A DNA stretch of 64,000 nt from Brienomyrus brachyistius (taxonomy: Eukaryota; Chordata; Actinopteri; Osteoglossiformes; Mormyridae): the NCBI RefSeq assembly GCF_023856365.1, contig NC_064540.1:5820001-5884000 (forward strand). Reading direction: 5' to 3'. Each line of letters begins with the position of its first letter. Position 1 is the stretch's first letter. The translations under genes were made by a program, and so were the position numbers. This document shows, in pieces, positions 46,075-57,479 of this stretch. Under the pieces are notes generated by a model, which saw nothing but the letters and a program-made list of their open reading frames with translations, was not told the DNA's origin and ran no database searches.

Positions 46075-49000
46075 ATGTCGGATCCAGCGCCTTTGGCCCA
46101 GCCGGCCGATGTGAGCGGCACGGCTGGTCTTGGAACACCCTACCCCGTCGGCTATCAAGCCTTTCAGCCCGAGGATCACGGCCTAGACCGCAGCTTCAGG
46201 CTCACGGCCTTCTCCGAAATGAAAGGATGAGGCTGCAAGGTCCCCCAGGAGGCACTGCTCAAACTCCTGGAGGGACTGGAACCCGACCGACCGGGACCGG
46301 CAGCGGCGACGGCGGCGGGCGGTGACGGGGGTGCAGGCACAGGTGTTGGGGACGAGGCCGCGGAATACGGGCAGCTCGCCCAGGTTGTGCAGGGCCCGCG
46401 ACTGGGTAAGGATTTACTTGGCATGATGTGCATTCTGTTTAGCATCATATGCGTTAAGCAAGGGGTCCCTTTAGCATTAGGAGGGCTTGCACGTATCCGT
46501 GTACACCTGCTCTACTTAATGATCCTGTGTAACTTCATAGTTTTGCAAAAAATCAGCAGCGATCAAAGTGTCCCGTCTTAGAGTTTTCTTTCACTGTTAC
46601 CTGAAACGTTGCATAATCGTCGTCGATGGTTATCGGACTGTATCTCTTATTTGCATTTACATGTAAAGCACATGGAGGTGTCATGTACGTTATTACGCTC
46701 TTGTTAATATTATAGTGTAGTACAGTTGTAGGGCGTTTTCCGGGTGGTTTCCCCCGCCTTGTGTGTCGATGGGGCAGAAGTATGTCTAAATATGCTCTGT
46801 TAACCTTGGGTCCGAAAATACAAATCCGATACATGGGGTTGCGTAAATAATTCAACTGGCTGTAAAAGGACTTTGGTCCATATGCAATACCACCATCTCT
46901 GGCTTCCCTTGCACGTTTAGTGTAATCCTCAAGTAAATGTCTAGCTGTTCCTAAACCATTTTTTTTCCGGATTTTATTGAGGTCGCTCCTTGATCCCCTT
47001 TGCTCTTATGCTGCAGGTATAGGGATGGACTGCTGTGTGATTCCCCTTAGACACGGGGGTCTCTCTCTGGTTCAAACCACTGATTTCTTCTACCCGCTGG
47101 TGGAAGATCCATATATGATGGTAAATTACTTCCTTTTTGGGCTTCTCTCTCAGTGTTGGACATAAAGTCATATGGTGGATAAACGATCATTTATTTATTA
47201 AGTCATATGGTGAATAAACGATTATTTGGTCTTGCCCCCCCCCCCCCCCAGTAAGTAAATTGCTATATGATAAACCATACCTGTAAATACAACTTTCTTT
47301 TGTGATGTGTGTATTTGCTAATAGACTTGTCCCCTCTCCATATTAACTTCAGATTGTACTGCCATCAGCTTGTTGTCATAGAAATGCATCTCATTTGCAG
47401 GGCCGCATCGCCTGCGCCAATGTCCTTAGCGACTTGTATGCAATGGGCATCACCGAGTGCGACAACATGTTGATGCTGTTGAGCGTCAGTCAGAAGATGA
47501 ACGACAAAGTAACTCTTCCCGTACTCCTCCTGCCTTTATTCGTGTTGTGCTTTAATGCCCTGTAACGCCACAGATCAGTGCTTAGTCAGGCACGATTTAT
47601 TCCCCCCCCCCCCGTTACGAACGGGAATCCTGGCCGTGTTGAATGTCAGGTGTTGACTTGTAAAGAACAAAACAAGCCACTAAGGGCGCTTTTCCACCAA
47701 ACAAAGTACAGTACTTTCGGTACTTTCACTTTTCCATTGACTTCCGGTCGAGTACCAGTACCGAAAGTACCAAACCAGCTGGGGTACTTTGGTGCTTCGG
47801 TACTTTGGGGTGGGACTGGCAAACGTATTTGCTGTCGAATTGGTTATGCAAATAACCTTCAACTGAAACACAAAATACAACCGGCATCTTTTGAAACGCA
47901 AAGCAAACAGTGAGAAACAAAATAAAAAGCAGTAGAAACAAAAATATTTTAAAAAGTAAAATGGAAGGATAGACAAATGAGGAATCACAGGCTTTAGTCA
48001 CCATATGGTCGGATGAACAGATCCAGTGGGATTTGGATGGCACGGCTCGAAAATAAAAAAAAGTATTTGCTGTAATAGCAAGCCGCTTGGAAGAAATGGG
48101 GCACACGCGATCGAACAATGCCGCTTGAAAATAAAAAAAAACTTAAGACTACAGGACAGTGAAGGATCATAACAACATGTTTGAATTCAGCGAAAGAAAT
48201 TCCGCGCTGCGCTTTGTGATGTCAGTCAGGGGTGGTCACTGATGATGTCATTTGGTGCCGGTACCAGTTTTTACACCAGTGGATAACCGACACAAAAGAA
48301 GTACCATACTTTTGGTACTTCATGGAAGTACCGAAAGTATGGTCCCTGGTGCGGTGGAAAAGCGCCCTAAGTTTTTCGTGTTGGAACAACTTTAGCTCTA
48401 GTCTCATGCTAACCCCAGAGCAGCAACAAAGGCATCAGTGCTAATGGCTTTCACTAGTATCTATGGTAAAAGATGCCTAACTAACCTGTTCCCGGGGCTT
48501 TACCTTGCATGAAAACTGACAGGTCTTTAAAACGTGTGGAGGTGCCGATGTGGGACATTGCAGCCTCACATTCAGGGCTCTCGGTTTGATTACTGCCCTT
48601 GGCTCTGTGTGTGTGGACTTTGCATGTTCTCCCTTCTCCTGTGAATTTCCTTCAGGACAGTTCGCTATACCTCAAATGCATTTTGCCATTGTCATCTCAC
48701 TCAAGCACAAGCTTTGTGGTCGTCGCGCATCTTAAATTAACGTGATCTTGGCCCTGGGTGGTTGAATTTTTCTACTGGATTAAGAACTTTTCTCAGCACA
48801 ATATCAGTTGACACCACCCTGGTTATTGAAACAAAGATGCATCCGGTAACAAGTCTGCATGCTGATTAAAACTGCAGTAGTTGGTGCTCACGGCGCGCCG
48901 CTCATTGGTTGTTTGAGCTGTATCTACTCTCCATGATGGTCCTGATTGGATGAGTCTGTGCTCATGCATGTGTCGTCTGCCTTTTCCTCCAGGAACGTGA

Positions 49001-51328
49001 GCGAGTGATGCCCCTGATGATTAAGGGATTCCGTGATGCTGCAGAGGAGGGCGGGACGTCAGTCACAGGTGGCCAGACCGTCGTCAATCCTTGGATCATC
49101 ATTGGGGGCGTGGCCACAGTGGTGTGCCAGCCCACCGACTTCATCATGTGAGTGTTCTGCCTCTTCAGGTTGCGGCGCCGGCCACATTAAGGCTGGCCCT
49201 CTGCCTGTGTCTGGCCGCATCCCGATTGGGTGTGGCGTTCCCCGATGGTGTCCTGACTTGCGTTTCTCTTTCACAGGCCTGACAGTGCTGTGCCCGGTGA
49301 CGTTCTGGTGCTGACCAAACCCCTCGGCACTCAGGTGGCCGTCAATGCCCATCAGTGGCTGGACATGGTGAGATGGGGACACAAGTCTTCTCTGTTGTTG
49401 TCATTTGTCATGGCGTTGCCTTCGCCTCCCTTTGATATGTCCTGTGTACTTGTCTGCGTAGCCCGACAAATGGAATAAGATCAAACTGGTGGTTTCGCGG
49501 GAGGAGGTGGAGCAGGCGTACCAGGAAGCCATGTTCAATATGGCCACGCTCAACCGGACTGGTAAGATGCCCCGGCCAGATATTCTTATTTAATAACCGC
49601 CTTCCTTCCATTTTGCTTCACTGAAATGCAGGTTATCTCAGATTTTGTTGGTTTTGTGCATGTGTGTGCAGGGAGGTTTAGTTATGTTTGTTTAGAATGG
49701 GACTTGCTTGAATGGGGCTCACATGTCCCTTGTTCCCGCCACCTCCGGCACGCAGCCGCAGCCCTGATGCACACGTTCAATGCCCATGCCGCCACCGATA
49801 TCACGGGTTTCGGCATCCTGGGTCACGCCCGCAATCTGGCCCAGCAGCAGCGCAGCGATGTTGCTTTCGTCATCCACAACCTGCCCATCATCGCCAAGAT
49901 GGCCGCCATCAGCAAGGCCTGTGGCAACCGCTTCGGCCTGCTGCAGGGCACCTCATCCGAGACATCAGGTTAGACGTCGTTCGTCCTGCGGCCGTCCTAA
50001 GAGAACAAGCCACGTGTGACTTGCAGGGTAGCTAGGTGAGGCCCGTCCTTGGGGATATGGGCAAGTTATGGGCAGGTAACTGTATTTATACAGACACTCC
50101 TCTACTTACGAACTTGCGAACTTTCAGACATACGAACGAAGAGGACTGTAAGTCCAAATTGTGTTCCTTGGGCTCCCGTTTCTTGTCCGCAGCATAATTT
50201 TATTTTTTTTTCTGCACGTCAGTTCCGCCTAGTACGACTTCTGGCCCCTAATCCAGCAGCGTAGCGTGCGTATCCCCAGCATCCTAGTTCTTTGTACTTG
50301 CGTATACCCTTAAAATGATGTGGAATAATGATGTACGAACATTTCAAGTTACGAACGGCCGTTCAGAACGTATCTCATTCATAAGTAGAGGAGCGTCTGT
50401 ATTTCTACTAGGTTTGAGTAGCATGTAATTCTTCATACTGTCCACACGGTGGTGCAGTATGTGGTATTTTCACTGTATTTTCAAAAGTAGCACTATTTTG
50501 ATAGTCATAAAGATGATAAAAAAAGATGATATAATTTGCCCAACCTTGGATGGGGGGGGTGGGGTCTGGTAAGTTTCATCAATTATCCCTCCCTCTGGCT
50601 AATTTTTATTTAAATTTTTTTTGGCCAAGATTTCAAAACAAAGTATTGGATTAATGAACTTAATAGTACCAGAGGGAAATTCCCATAATTGACTGTAATA
50701 CTACCCTAGCCTAATTTCTTGGGTTAAAGTTCAGTATGATACTGCAAGAAAACAATCCTCTTAATTTACCTGCTTACCTCTGGTGTATTTGGATTTCAAC
50801 AGCGGCTGTGTGCGTACAGTGAATTTATACTACCATGATTAATGAACATTACTAATGCCTTTCCTTTCCAAGTACTGGCAGCTGCTGTTTCATTCATCTC
50901 TGTCCCTTCTCGCGCCTTCTTGAAAACTGTTAAGTCGCACTGGGAGACTTGTTTGGCCTCTGTACAAGATACTCAGCGATGATTAGTTGCTAATTTTCAC
51001 TGTGCATGTATCTGTGTGTGTCCCTCTCCCGCTCTCAGGGGGCCTCCTGATCTGCCTGCCCCGCGAACAGGCGGCCCGCTTCTGTGCCGAGATGAAGTCG
51101 TGCCGCCATGGGCCGGGTGGCCCACTGGGCCAGGAGGGGGCGGCGGAAGGCCAGCAGGCCTGGATCATTGGCATTGTGGAGAAGGGCAACCGCTGCGCCC
51201 GCATCATTGACAAGCCCCGCATCATCGAGGTGCCACCCCGGGGCTCCATCGGGGGTTCTCAAGAGGGCGGCAGCAACAACACCAACACCCCCAGTCCCAG
51301 CGACATTCAAAGCACCGTGGTGAATTGA
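46075..51328 (+). CDS. sephs2: Selenophosphate synthetase 2, selenoprotein, 8 exons, 463 aa
   Basis: Exons: 46075-46405, 47017-47120, 47401-47508, 48993-49147, 49277-49367, 49462-49561, 49756-49968, 51039-51328; all GT-AG and in phase. The protein makes selenophosphate from selenide and ATP, the selenium donor for selenocysteine synthesis. Codon 52 is TGA within FSEMKG-U-GCKVPQ, the catalytic position, so this is a Sec enzyme and not sephs1, which has another residue there. Other landmarks: [20 protein letters not shown] and [14 protein letters not shown] (about 111-144), [84 protein letters not shown]. Human SEPHS2 is 448 aa; extra residues fall in the Gly/Ala-rich loop near 72-105 and the C-terminal tail. 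ORF finders that stop at TGA would truncate it to 51 residues. Confidence 0.97.
46228..46230 (+). other. sephs2: Selenocysteine codon (UGA, Sec52)
   Basis: In-frame TGA preceded by GAA ATG AAA GGA and followed by GGC TGC AAG. It lies 51 codons after the ATG, at the position where SEPHS2 enzymes carry Sec. The frame stays open and conserved on both sides. Confidence 0.96.
46241..46275 (+). promoter_or_regulatory. Stem-loop downstream of the Sec codon (candidate Sec redefinition element)
   Basis: Ten bases after the UGA, TCCCCCAGGAG (46241-46251) pairs with CTCCTGGAGGGA (46264-46275): 11 base pairs with one bulged A (46271) and a 12-base loop. Such hairpins a few bases 3' of UGA are known in selenoprotein genes (first described in SELENON) and stimulate UGA readthrough. 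Confidence 0.7.
47684..48367. mobile_element. Harbinger-type DNA transposon remnant, 684 bp, TAA target duplication
   Basis: Terminal inverted repeats GGGCGCTTTTCCACC and GGTGGAAAAGCGCCC are flanked on both sides by TAA (47681-47683, 48368-48370), the target preference of PIF/Harbinger. Subterminal palindromes built on AAGTACCGAAAGTA occur near both ends. The plus-strand frame 47961-48116 reads [44 protein letters not shown] with two stops, resembling the Myb/SANT-like accessory protein of Harbinger elements. There is no transposase, so it is non-autonomous. It sits in a sephs2 intron. Confidence 0.88.
50083..50407. mobile_element. hAT-like MITE, 309 bp, with near-identical 8-bp flanks
   Basis: The element 50091-50399 starts CAGACACTCCTCTACTTACG and ends with the inverted match AAGTAGAGGAGCGTCTG; a second block ACTTACGAAC / GTTACGAAC supports it. 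The flanks are TATTTATA and TATTTCTA (7 of 8 identical). A Tc1-type TA duplication is the alternative reading. It is in the last sephs2 intron. Confidence 0.78.
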
Positions 51329-53074
51329 GGCCCGGTGGCGGATCATGTCCCCAAACCCTCTAGCTGTCTGTCCTCCTTCTGGCTCCTCCTCCTCTTTCTC
51401 TCCCTCTGCTTCTCATCATCTGAATCGCGTTGTCGCTTGGGTAGGTCCTGCTCTGCCCCCGTTCTGTACCGGAGCTGTGTAAAAGCAAGCAGGTGTACAA
51501 GCTGTGCTGTCTGAGCTGAATTTGTGACTCTGAAGGGTCTTTCCTTTCTCCTTTTCTTAGCGAGACATCCCCATGTCAGTCTTCCTGATTCTTCAGGGTC
51601 TTATTTCTCCCGCTGTCCATCACCTCTCCCTGGTCAGCCACTGGGCTGAGAGCGACAGACCAAAAACAAGCCTCTTTCTCTGGTGGGAGAAGAGATGAAC
51701 AGCACACCGTCTCATGTTCCTGTCCTTCTTCACTACTCCTTTCCATTCCAGTCTATCCCATCCCCCTTTCATCCCATCGCCATGCCCAGATGGCACTGAA
51801 ACCTGTGACGTTGTGGCCGTGAGCTATAGAGTAAGCATCTCCTGCAGTTACCTCCACTATGGCCGGTCCGGTAGATGTCCCACCTTTGGGCCTGTATGAC
51901 TGGAAGAGATGTGCCAAGGTTTGAGCCCGAATGGCTCCATTGTTTTTTGCTTGTTAACTGCTTACCTGAAATCATCACACGATATCCAAGGCGCCGTTAT
52001 AGGTGAGGTCATGTCATCAAACCAAACAGTACAGTAGGTCTTTTTTCCGGTTCCTTCTGGGACCGATTGTTTAAACAGTTGCCTGTTCTATGACCATCTT
52101 TGGAGTGACTCCAAAACATATACAGCAGAGTTGACTTGTTTGTCAGAAGCTTGAATTCTACACCTCGCCGACTGTCTCATGACGATGGAATAGCAAGATT
52201 AGATTTGATAGTAGCTTGTCGCTTTAAGTTGCTTTAATGCAAATCCCCCTGCCTTTGGATATCAGCTTTGATCTGTTTTTTGTTTTAATATAGAAAATGT
52301 TCTGTAGCCTCAGCATGAAATTATCATTCCACAATCACTAGCATTGCAGCATTCACTAGTCTTGATCCTATTGTTGTACAGCAAAGGTGGGTGGGTAGGA
52401 TTTACAATTGGAGAACGTTGCCAGAACACACAGTATGTGACAGGAAGATGAAAAGTCAGATAATTCCCTCCAAATAACTGAAGTCCTCATGCTTTAAGGG
52501 CGGTTAATGAACCTCTGCTCAGCTTTGAGCTGATATGAAGTCTGCTTCCTGGCTCTCCTGGAGGCCTGGCCCGTGTGTCTGTCCCGAAAGATGGGGGTTT
52601 TGAGTAAAGGTTTTCTGATGCCCCACTGCAACAGTGCCTATGAATGAGCGAAATGAAGTGTGCATATCTTTTTTTTTGGGGGGGGGGGGGGGGCATTGGT
52701 GTCTTGTGTGTGTCAACATTTCTTGGGAGGGGAGGTGTTGGGTATATTCTTTTTCCTATGAAAGACCAGGTGGTTTATTGAATGTCTACAAGTTAAATGG
52801 GGAATCCATGAAACATCCTGTAAGTTTCCACGTATGGGGAAATGCGTTTGTGTTGATTTATCTGATTAAGCAGAGGGGGCTATTTAAAAATCAAAAATGT
52901 AAATAGAACTGGGTCCCCCCCATTTCTCCATAGTTTTGGTCTCTTTGCTCTGTGATATGGTGTGAGCCCCCAACTTCTTACTTTGGGTTGGAGCGAGGCT
53001 TGAGCAGCTCTCTCTGAACCAATGGCAGAAGTTGGAGCTCTGGTTGTGCGACCTGATTGGTCAAAACGGCACAG

Positions 53075-53165
53075 AAAGCTGCTTTCATCTTATTATGATG
53101 CTCGTCCTCTAAACCCCAGCCCATGGGGATGGATGGAGTTGATGACCTTACAAAGAAGAGGGTGG
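53075..53165 (+). promoter_or_regulatory. SECIS element of sephs2 (Form 2-like)
   Basis: The core ATGA (53095-53098) is 12 bases before AAA (53111-53113). Next come a ministem CCCC/GGGG (53114-53117 with 53125-53128) and the second core half TGAT (53140-53143). Helix II pairs CTCGTCC (53101-53107) with GGATGGAG (53131-53138), with one bulged G. The spacing and the extra ministem fit the Form 2 SECIS fold needed to recruit SBP2 and decode UGA as Sec. It lies about 1.77 kb after the stop and about 100 bases before the poly(A) signal, so it would be in the mature 3' UTR. Confidence 0.75.
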
Positions 53166-53244
53166 GCCCTGTGCTGTCCAGTCCAATCAGCTAGTTACTT
53201 CTGAGTGAATGTGGATTTTTATAAATTCACTTGTCATTGCTTTC

Positions 53245-53250
53245 AATAAA
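53245..53250 (+). terminator. Poly(A) signal of sephs2
   Basis: AATAAA in TTTCAATAAAACC, about 1.9 kb after the sephs2 stop and right after the SECIS candidate. A T-rich stretch follows at 53270-53300. Confidence 0.65.
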
Positions 53251-53649
53251 ACCAAGGATGTAGTTTCATTACGGTTTGGTTTGGTTTTTTTTTTTTTTTA
53301 ATTTTTTGGTGAAATGCCTGGAACTGATTTGATAACTTGTGAAAGGTTTGGAACTGACTAGATTTGCCCAACAAGGTTCCTGCTCAGTATGGGGAAGTAT
53401 GGAGTTCGATTTTGATCTTTTCAACATCTAGATGAGTATGGAGAGAAAGAAGCATGGAAATACTTCAGTGTTTCCAGACTACTGCAACAAATATTTCTAC
53501 TAAATAAAAATAGTAGGAAAAAAAAACTTGAGCTGGTTATGAGCGACATCCCAAACCAAGGACTGGGTGTGTATCTGTGGGGAGCAAGTTTCAATAATCT
53601 CCAGCAAGAAATATTGAAGGCTGTCTAGCAATTTACAGTGCCTTCAACG

Positions 53650-53800
53650 GTACATCAGCAAGGCCCGGGGCAACTACTTTGGCCTCTTGCAGGGCGTCTC
53701 GTCTGACATGTCTGGTTACACGCTACTCATCCTGTGACCTCGGTAACAGAACGAGTCGCATGTGTCTTACAAACGCTGGTCTAGCTGTCCTTATGGATAC
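53650..53800 (+). pseudogene. Ghost copy of sephs2 exon 7 end plus the start of intron 7
   Basis: 53657-53714 translates SKARGNYFGLLQGVSSDMSG against the real [20 protein letters not shown] (14 of 20 identical), with the GT donor kept in place. Similarity continues beyond the donor: GTCCTTATGGATACAGG corresponds to GTCCTTGGGGATATGGG at 50047-50063. Intron sequence in the copy means it arose at DNA level, not by retroposition. No other convincing exon was found; 54337-54375 (ATTGGGACACAAGGTGGCAG) weakly resembles exon 5 but is in the wrong order. Confidence 0.75.
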
Positions 53801-56800
53801 AGGCTGGCTAATGATGGTTTTATCCACTTGGCTTGTCGATCCTAAATGTTGTAGCTGACTGGCTAAGTGAATGTGAAGTATATGTAAAGTTTTGACATTT
53901 TGAACACGGGCAAGTCATCAGCCGCATGGTGTGTAATAGAAGCTTTGCCATGTGGCTGCAGTTAGTGTTGGATCCTGGTAAGGGCAAGATTCCCTGGGGA
54001 GTGCTGACATGTGGCCCCATTAACAACTTATACTGGGAGGTATGGAACTTGTATAAGGGTGTAGGAACCTTGTGGATAGCGCACTCCTGTTACGACGGCC
54101 TTTTCTGCTGGCTGTGAGCTGAAATTTTGGAACTGATTTGCCAGTCTAGGTGTTTCTCTTTCAGGGATTATTGGAATCGGGAAAAACTTCTATACACAGG
54201 TAGATTAGAGTTACTGTCCTTAAAATTACAATTAAGGGTTTCATCCTAACTTTAATTCAGACTTCATTTTACATGTTTCTCTTGCCTCATCTCTTGTGAA
54301 AAACTTGAAAATAAAACTAGTTTCTCCTACTAGTACACTCATTGGGACACAAGGTGGCAGTCAAATACAGTGTATATCCTAGTCTGGATGTTCACACTGA
54401 CCATGACTGCATAATCCACTTGTTTTCTTAACTGCCCTGGGAAAGGGCTGTAATAGTACAGGACTGGAAGGTTGTCAGTATAGATATCTGTGACCTGGGC
54501 TGTCAAATAGTATGTTTTTCTTTTTTTAAAAAATTAAAATTCCCTCAGACCTACATATCCAAGCATTAAGACCCTTCATTGCCCTTGACAAAGGTGTGCA
54601 ATGTATATTACTGTTGTAAAATGTGATGTGGACAAAAGCAGTTGTTTGCCTGTTTGTTAAGCTGTTTCTATGTAAAGGGGGGAAAAAATCTGCCACGCAT
54701 CATGTCTGCTTTCATCACGATTTTTTCATATTATACCCTGAGGAAGCTAAATCATTGAATTTGGAGAAGAAGAAAAAAGAGGCTATTAGTTTGGTTGTGG
54801 AAGCTGAACTGAAATAATCAGTAATCAACCGTGAGTATTGCTGTTTATCAATAACCAATCTTTGTCTTTTACTGGTTTATTATGTTAATAACTCATGTCC
54901 TTGATTTATCATTAGATGCTAAAATTAAAACAGCCGGCGTCAGACTGTTATTCACCTGCAGGGTAACAGATGTGTAATCCCTCGAATGACCCACCTGGAA
55001 TGTCATCATTCGCCACTTTGCACCCAGTTTTGAGCCACTCCACATGTGGTTTAGTCTATCACTGCTGGGTTTCCCCAGCCTACCTTCATTTGGCATTGAT
55101 ATTTTATTAGGGGTTAAGCCAGGACGCTTTCATCCGCCTGGCTTAATTTGACCCCAGTTATTTATGCTAGCTAGTTTATTTTCTCGTAACGTTTTTTTCG
55201 CTCTTTCCATCCGCTCTTTAGCGATTGTTCCGTGTTGTATCCCTTGTGGCTTATGTGCCAGATTTTTGTCTTTGGCTCGACCTGGTGCTTTGGTGCCTTG
55301 CAGTTTCCCCTTTTGTCCTTCGCCAAATAAAACAAAAACAAAAGTGACAATAAAAGCCCAGCAGCCCTCCTCTCAGTCACGTTGGCCTGCCCGTGCCACG
55401 TGCCTACACTGCACCTCGTGCATTGATGCACACGCTTCGGAGGAGGAATGCCTTGACTGTCGTTTACCCCTCCTGCTTGGTTGTGGTGACCAGGAAGCAA
55501 CATCATCATGGGGGTTCCATGCTCTCTCAATAAAAATGCATCGTGTGTATCCGTTAGCGTTCAGCATTGTTTATGCCGTCTGCTATTCATTAGGGGAGGA
55601 AGACATTCATACATTTGCATCTTGCCCACTCGTTTCTACAGCTGGTCTCAGTAGAGTCTGTGTGCTTTTGAACTGTAGCCTTTGTAGACCAAGTCCTTGT
55701 AAAAATCCACACAATGAATCTTGGGATAGGTCGGGCAACGAAGAATCCATTGGGTGGACCCTTCATGGCCTGGGAAAAGAATGCATTTCTAGAGTACATT
55801 TGAAGAAGGCTTCGAAATAGAACAGCTATTCGGTCTCTGAATGCAGCCTGAGAAAGCTGCAGCGCCTGAATTAGACACAGTTTCTCCCTACCTCCCGATA
55901 AGCCACATCTCTCTGTCCCTCTTCCTCCGTCAGAGCTTCTGATTTGCACCCCAAGCTGGTATTTCAGTCCACATTGTGACTAGAGCATAGCAAACAAGGG
56001 AGTGGTTAATCTTGTACTGGCTTATTAATCCAATTCAATTTCATTTATTTGGGCCTTTTTACAAGGACCATTGTTACAAGGTATCTTATAGGGTCCCAGA
56101 TCCAAGGTCCCCAGAAAGAAAGCCACAGGTGACGTGGCACTTGGAAAGAAGCAGACTTTAACAGGAAGCCCACCCTCCTCTTGCAGGAACCAGGAACTAT
56201 ACATTTACATAATTTTATGGAAAGATGAATTTAGGCAGATGGTGGAGCAGCATGGGTAGGTAGAGGTATTATGGAGTAGGTAGACAGTTAGTCGGGCAGA
56301 TGGTGAGCAGGTGGTGTGACACAGGCAAGCTGGTGGACAGGCAGGGGGCTCCCCTGGACCACCCCTTAAGGTGAGAGGCGACAAGAAAAGTGCATCAGCA
56401 AGTGTGGAGACGGAAAGATGGCAAGGTAAGCGAAATGAAGAATTTCTGAGAGAACCAAGTAGGAAAGCATCGCTAGGAGAGAATGGAGGCTGAGAAGCCT
56501 TGTAGGCAAGCATGAGGAATCATTGAATGCCAGCTCACCCAGCAGCCCTTGAAAGCACCTCCAGTTATAACCCTGGCTAGGAGGGAGTCACCCTGAATCC
56601 TGTACACCTGCTGGGGGTTAGGGGGTAACCGTACCCAGAATCCACGGTTTGGTACAAACCTTGGTTTTGGGTTCACAGTAAAATTTTGGTACCATGGGGT
56701 ATTGTTTATACTTAAATCATAGGAAGCTAAATACTGTTTTATTTAGTATCAGGTATGGCCGCCTATACCCTATAGCCTTAGTTGTAATTTTTTTGCCTGG

Positions 56801-57479
56801 TCTGAATTTCTCAGCAAAGGGGCCTTAAAAGGCTGTTTCTGTCTGGCTCCCGTTGTAAACACATTCAGCTGATGTCGTTTCAAATGAGTTGGATGTGTTT
56901 CCAACAACATATCCAAGTTCGGTATAACAGATCCGACAGACATTCTTGGTCTTATTAACTGCTCTCTCCCCAGTGTTGGTGTAATTTATTGGGAAACCAA
57001 ATGTTCCCAGTCTCCAGCACTAGCTGTGACCAACTCACAATCCCAAGTAGCATACTGTTTTCTATGTTGAACATCTATTTGGCCCAAGAATGAGACGGGC
57101 CATTTTCCCTTTTTTGGTGGGCTCATTAATATATTGATTAGCTCTGTTCTGATTGGCTGGTTTACAGTGAGTCCTTGCGATGGCTCACACAGAACTAATA
57201 TCTCTACAATCATATACTGGATAATGTCATTCGGTCAATGACAGACCACATTTACAATGGTGGTTCCATATCATTTTAATGGAGCTGAAAAATCAGTATC
57301 ACCTAGTGATGTCGTAGTATAACGTATTACTCACGTGTTTGTGGTGATGTTGGTGTAATCAAAGCTACTGCCCTGCCAATCACGTGAAAGCATAGCACAT
57401 ACACTTATGTATAGTACATAATACTTGGTAAGGGTAATAAACAAGTATGTTACCTACAGAGGAATCAAAGCATTATGTA

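Noticed and set aside
46075..46230. Truncated 51-residue protein or sephs2 pseudogene because of TGA
   Set aside because: The TGA is at the catalytic Sec site, all downstream exons are intact, and SECIS-like and stem-loop signals are present.
54337..54375. Second ghost exon resembling sephs2 exon 5
   Set aside because: Only a short match (ATTGGGACACAAGGTGGCAG), lying in the wrong order relative to the exon 7 ghost; could be chance.
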